Positions 5,912 through 7,007 of a stretch of DNA of 7,007 nucleotides are shown piece by piece (within the stretch, counting starts at the first letter, position 1; each line of letters begins with the position of its first letter). The notes beneath the pieces were generated by a model. It was not told where the DNA came from and made no database searches. It worked only from the letters and a program-made list of their open reading frames with translations. The stretch comes from Acidobacteriaceae bacterium (GTDB lineage: Bacteria > Acidobacteriota > Terriglobia > Terriglobales > Acidobacteriaceae): NCBI GenBank assembly GCA_030042915.1, contig JASHYS010000092.1, positions 1 through 7,007 of the forward strand, given 5' to 3'. The position numbers and the translations under genes were made by a program.

Positions 5912-5943
5912 TTACAATGCGGCTTTGGGCCGGGCAAAGTCAA
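5912..5943 (-). promoter_or_regulatory. Candidate HU promoter
   Basis: On the minus strand TTGACT (5938-5943, 5 of 6 to TTGACA) is followed either by CATTGT (5914-5919) at 18 bp or by TTGTAA (5912-5917) at 20 bp. The -35 is good and the -10 is weak. The implied leader is about 140 nt and contains the hairpin at 5780-5799. It lies next to the A-tract array at 5968-6055. Confidence 0.4.
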
Positions 5944-6094
5944 TGGAGAAACACCCGATTTCCACAGTTTTCTTGGGATTTTTTGCCAAAATCACCGATT
6001 TTTGCCGGTTTTTGTGGGTCGCGACCTCTTGGACCCTCATTTTTGGCTGCTTTTTCGCACTTTGGCGCCACCGCAAAGCCGAATCTGCGCCTCG

Positions 6095-6841
6095 CTATTT
6101 CAGTCCGAAAAGAACCATCCTTCGCGGTCTTAATGCGGCGGCAATCGGTGTATTCAGCGCGTCCACAACCGGCGCCGCGACTTTGAAGTAGCGAATCACC
6201 ACGTCGGCAAAATCTTTCTTGAGCGCCGCTTTCGCCGGCAACTCCGCAGCCAGTCCCCACTGCCGGCAACGAATCAGATCCATCCCCGGATGCTCGCACG
6301 GAAACCCTTTCGGTGGGCGCGTGAGAGCGTTGCCTTCAAACTCATCGAAAAGCTCTCGCACCGCGGGCCGCTTGAGCAGCTTGCGAAATTCTGCATGGTG
6401 ATCGAGCAGCCAGTGGCGAATCGCAGCCAACTGCTCCTTCTCCGGCATGTAAGAGCCGGCAGCGATCACCACTTCCGTTGCGCTCACGTGAAAGTAGTAC
6501 CCCGCGCCCGAAGTTTTATCAAGACCGGTGTGCGTCCACCACGCGGCTACGCGCGTCTTGTAGGGCCGCTTGTCGCTGCTGAATCTCGTGTCACGATAGA
6601 TGCGGAAGATTGATTTCTCGGCTGGGCGCACGTGGTTGGGCGCAAAGTCCGCCATGGCGTCGGTAATCTTGCGCACGATGGCCAGCATCGGCTCGCGCAG
6701 CTCCGCCTCGAACTGCGCCTTGCGCGGCTGAAACCAGTCGCGATCGTTGTGCCGGGCGAGGTTACGCAGGAAGGTCAGCGCCTCGGGGCGAAAGTAGGGA
6801 GCGGCGGCGGATGAGAAAGCAGGTTTCGATTTTGCGAACAT
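6095..6841 (-). CDS. DUF2461 (TIGR02453) family protein
   Basis: The protein is 248 aa, close to the usual length for this conserved family of unknown function. Landmarks are an N-terminal segment FRPEALTFLRNLARHNDRDWF (17-37, split: FLRNLARHND then RDWF), P39-R40-K41 with following Glu residues, IFRIYRDTRFSSDKRPYKTR (78-97), the GAGYYFHVSATEVVIAAGSYMP region (113-133) and a C-terminal GLK. The RI-RDTRFS-DK-PYK block is the clearest family signature. No signal peptide or membrane segment is visible, so it should be cytoplasmic. The ATG at 6841 has no good ribosome site; the next in-frame ATG is at residue 52, inside the conserved domain, so this start is kept. It diverges from the partial gene at 6898 across 56 bp and is followed by the HU gene on the same strand after 332 bp. 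Confidence 0.9.
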   Translation of the reverse strand: MFAKSKPAFSSAAAPYFRPEALTFLRNLARHNDRDWFQPRKAQFEAELREPMLAIVRKITDAMADFAPNHVRPAEKSIFRIYRDTRFSSDKRPYKTRVAAWWTHTGLDKTSGAGYYFHVSATEVVIAAGSYMPEKEQLAAIRHWLLDHHAEFRKLLKRPAVRELFDEFEGNALTRPPKGFPCEHPGMDLIRCRQWGLAAELPAKAALKKDFADVVIRYFKVAAPVVDALNTPIAAALRPRRMVLFGLK

Positions 6842-6897
6842 GACAAATGGAGTTTAACGCGAAGGGCTCGGGTAGCTTGGTGCTAGAGTGACTGTGA

Positions 6898-7007
6898 ATG
6901 AATTCTGCGGCTAAATTAATTGCCATTCTTGGACTCTCGTTTTGGCTGAATGGATTCTCTCAGGCGGGAGGGTTGAACCGTCCTGGCGACGGCGGTCCTG
7001 CGCTGAA
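6898..7007 (+). CDS. Start of a probable secreted protein (cut by window edge)
   Basis: An ATG at 6898 opens 36 codons that run to the window end. The N-terminus looks like a signal peptide: a short start with one Lys (K6), a hydrophobic core (LIAILGLSFWL, 7-17) and a small-residue site FSQA-GG at about 20-25. A Gly/Pro-rich stretch (GGLNRPGDGGPAL) follows. No strong ribosome site is visible. An extended -10-like TGCTAGAGT (6881-6889) lies so close to the ATG that the transcript would be nearly leaderless. I do not recognise the family. With only 36 residues visible, it could still be a chance open frame. Confidence 0.5.
   Translation, partial: MNSAAKLIAILGLSFWLNGFSQAGGLNRPGDGGPAL

Larger units (their letters stand above)
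5763..6094. other. Non-coding region upstream of the HU gene, with phased A/T tracts
   Basis: These 332 bp between the DUF2461 stop and the HU start hold no convincing gene; open frames crossing it lack family features and ribosome sites. What it does hold: the HU leader hairpin and ribosome site, a candidate promoter (5912-5943), and runs of 4-6 A on the minus strand centred near 5969.5, 5981.5, 6001, 6011, 6042 and 6053, most of them close to multiples of 10-11 bp. There is also a perfect 10-bp palindrome, ggtcgcgacc (6017-6026), between two A-tract groups. I find no clear terminator for DUF2461. Confidence 0.6.

Noticed and set aside
5292..6191. Long plus-strand open frame of 299 codons across the HU gene
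   Set aside because: It lies opposite the well-supported HU gene and through its terminator and the A-tract region; the composition is not protein-like and no ribosome site is present.
5940..6299. Minus-strand open frame of 119 codons between DUF2461 and HU
   Set aside because: It overlaps the DUF2461 coding region in another frame and runs into the A-tract region; no family resemblance or ribosome site.

Overview
The window looks like ordinary chromosomal backbone from a moderately GC-rich Gram-negative bacterium. A lipoprotein with a clear lipobox, a periplasm-type ankyrin protein and an inner-membrane-anchored MltG all point to a diderm cell. The style of the proteins (a GreA-type factor, a LolA/LolB-like lipoprotein behind mltG, DUF4260 and DUF2461 proteins) would fit Acidobacteriota or a similar soil lineage. 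This is an impression from the sequence, not a demonstrated assignment. I see no phage, transposon, CRISPR, tRNA or rRNA.

Layout, left to right. At 1-224 (minus) is the N-terminal part of a GreA/GreB-type transcription factor, cut by the window edge, with a consensus TATAAT at 288-293 upstream. At 397-951 (minus) is ruvX (yqgF), whose 3' end runs through a 50-bp tandem repeat (419-530). Diverging from it, 1093-2133 (plus) is mltG, overlapping by 4 bp with a lipoprotein gene (2130-3014, plus). That pair converges on a secreted all-ankyrin protein (3024-3992, minus). An isoprenylcysteine/phospholipid methyltransferase-family membrane protein (4160-4897, plus) diverges from the ankyrin gene and converges on a DUF4260 membrane protein (4931-5344, minus). 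A strong intrinsic terminator (5411-5446) separates DUF4260 from an HU-family nucleoid protein gene (5466-5762, minus). A 332-bp non-coding, A-tract-rich region lies upstream of the HU gene. A DUF2461 protein (6095-6841, minus) follows, and the start of a probable secreted protein (6898 onward, plus) runs off the right edge.

Functionally the genes split into housekeeping information processing (GreA, RuvX, HU) and cell envelope (MltG, the lipoprotein, the secreted ankyrin protein, the membrane methyltransferase, DUF4260). The only strongly supported translational coupling is mltG with the lipoprotein. I do not see a previously undescribed multi-gene system here. The most notable points are the frame-shifting tandem repeat inside the ruvX 3' end, the roughly helically phased A-tracts upstream of the HU gene, and the small envelope cluster with an exported ankyrin protein.
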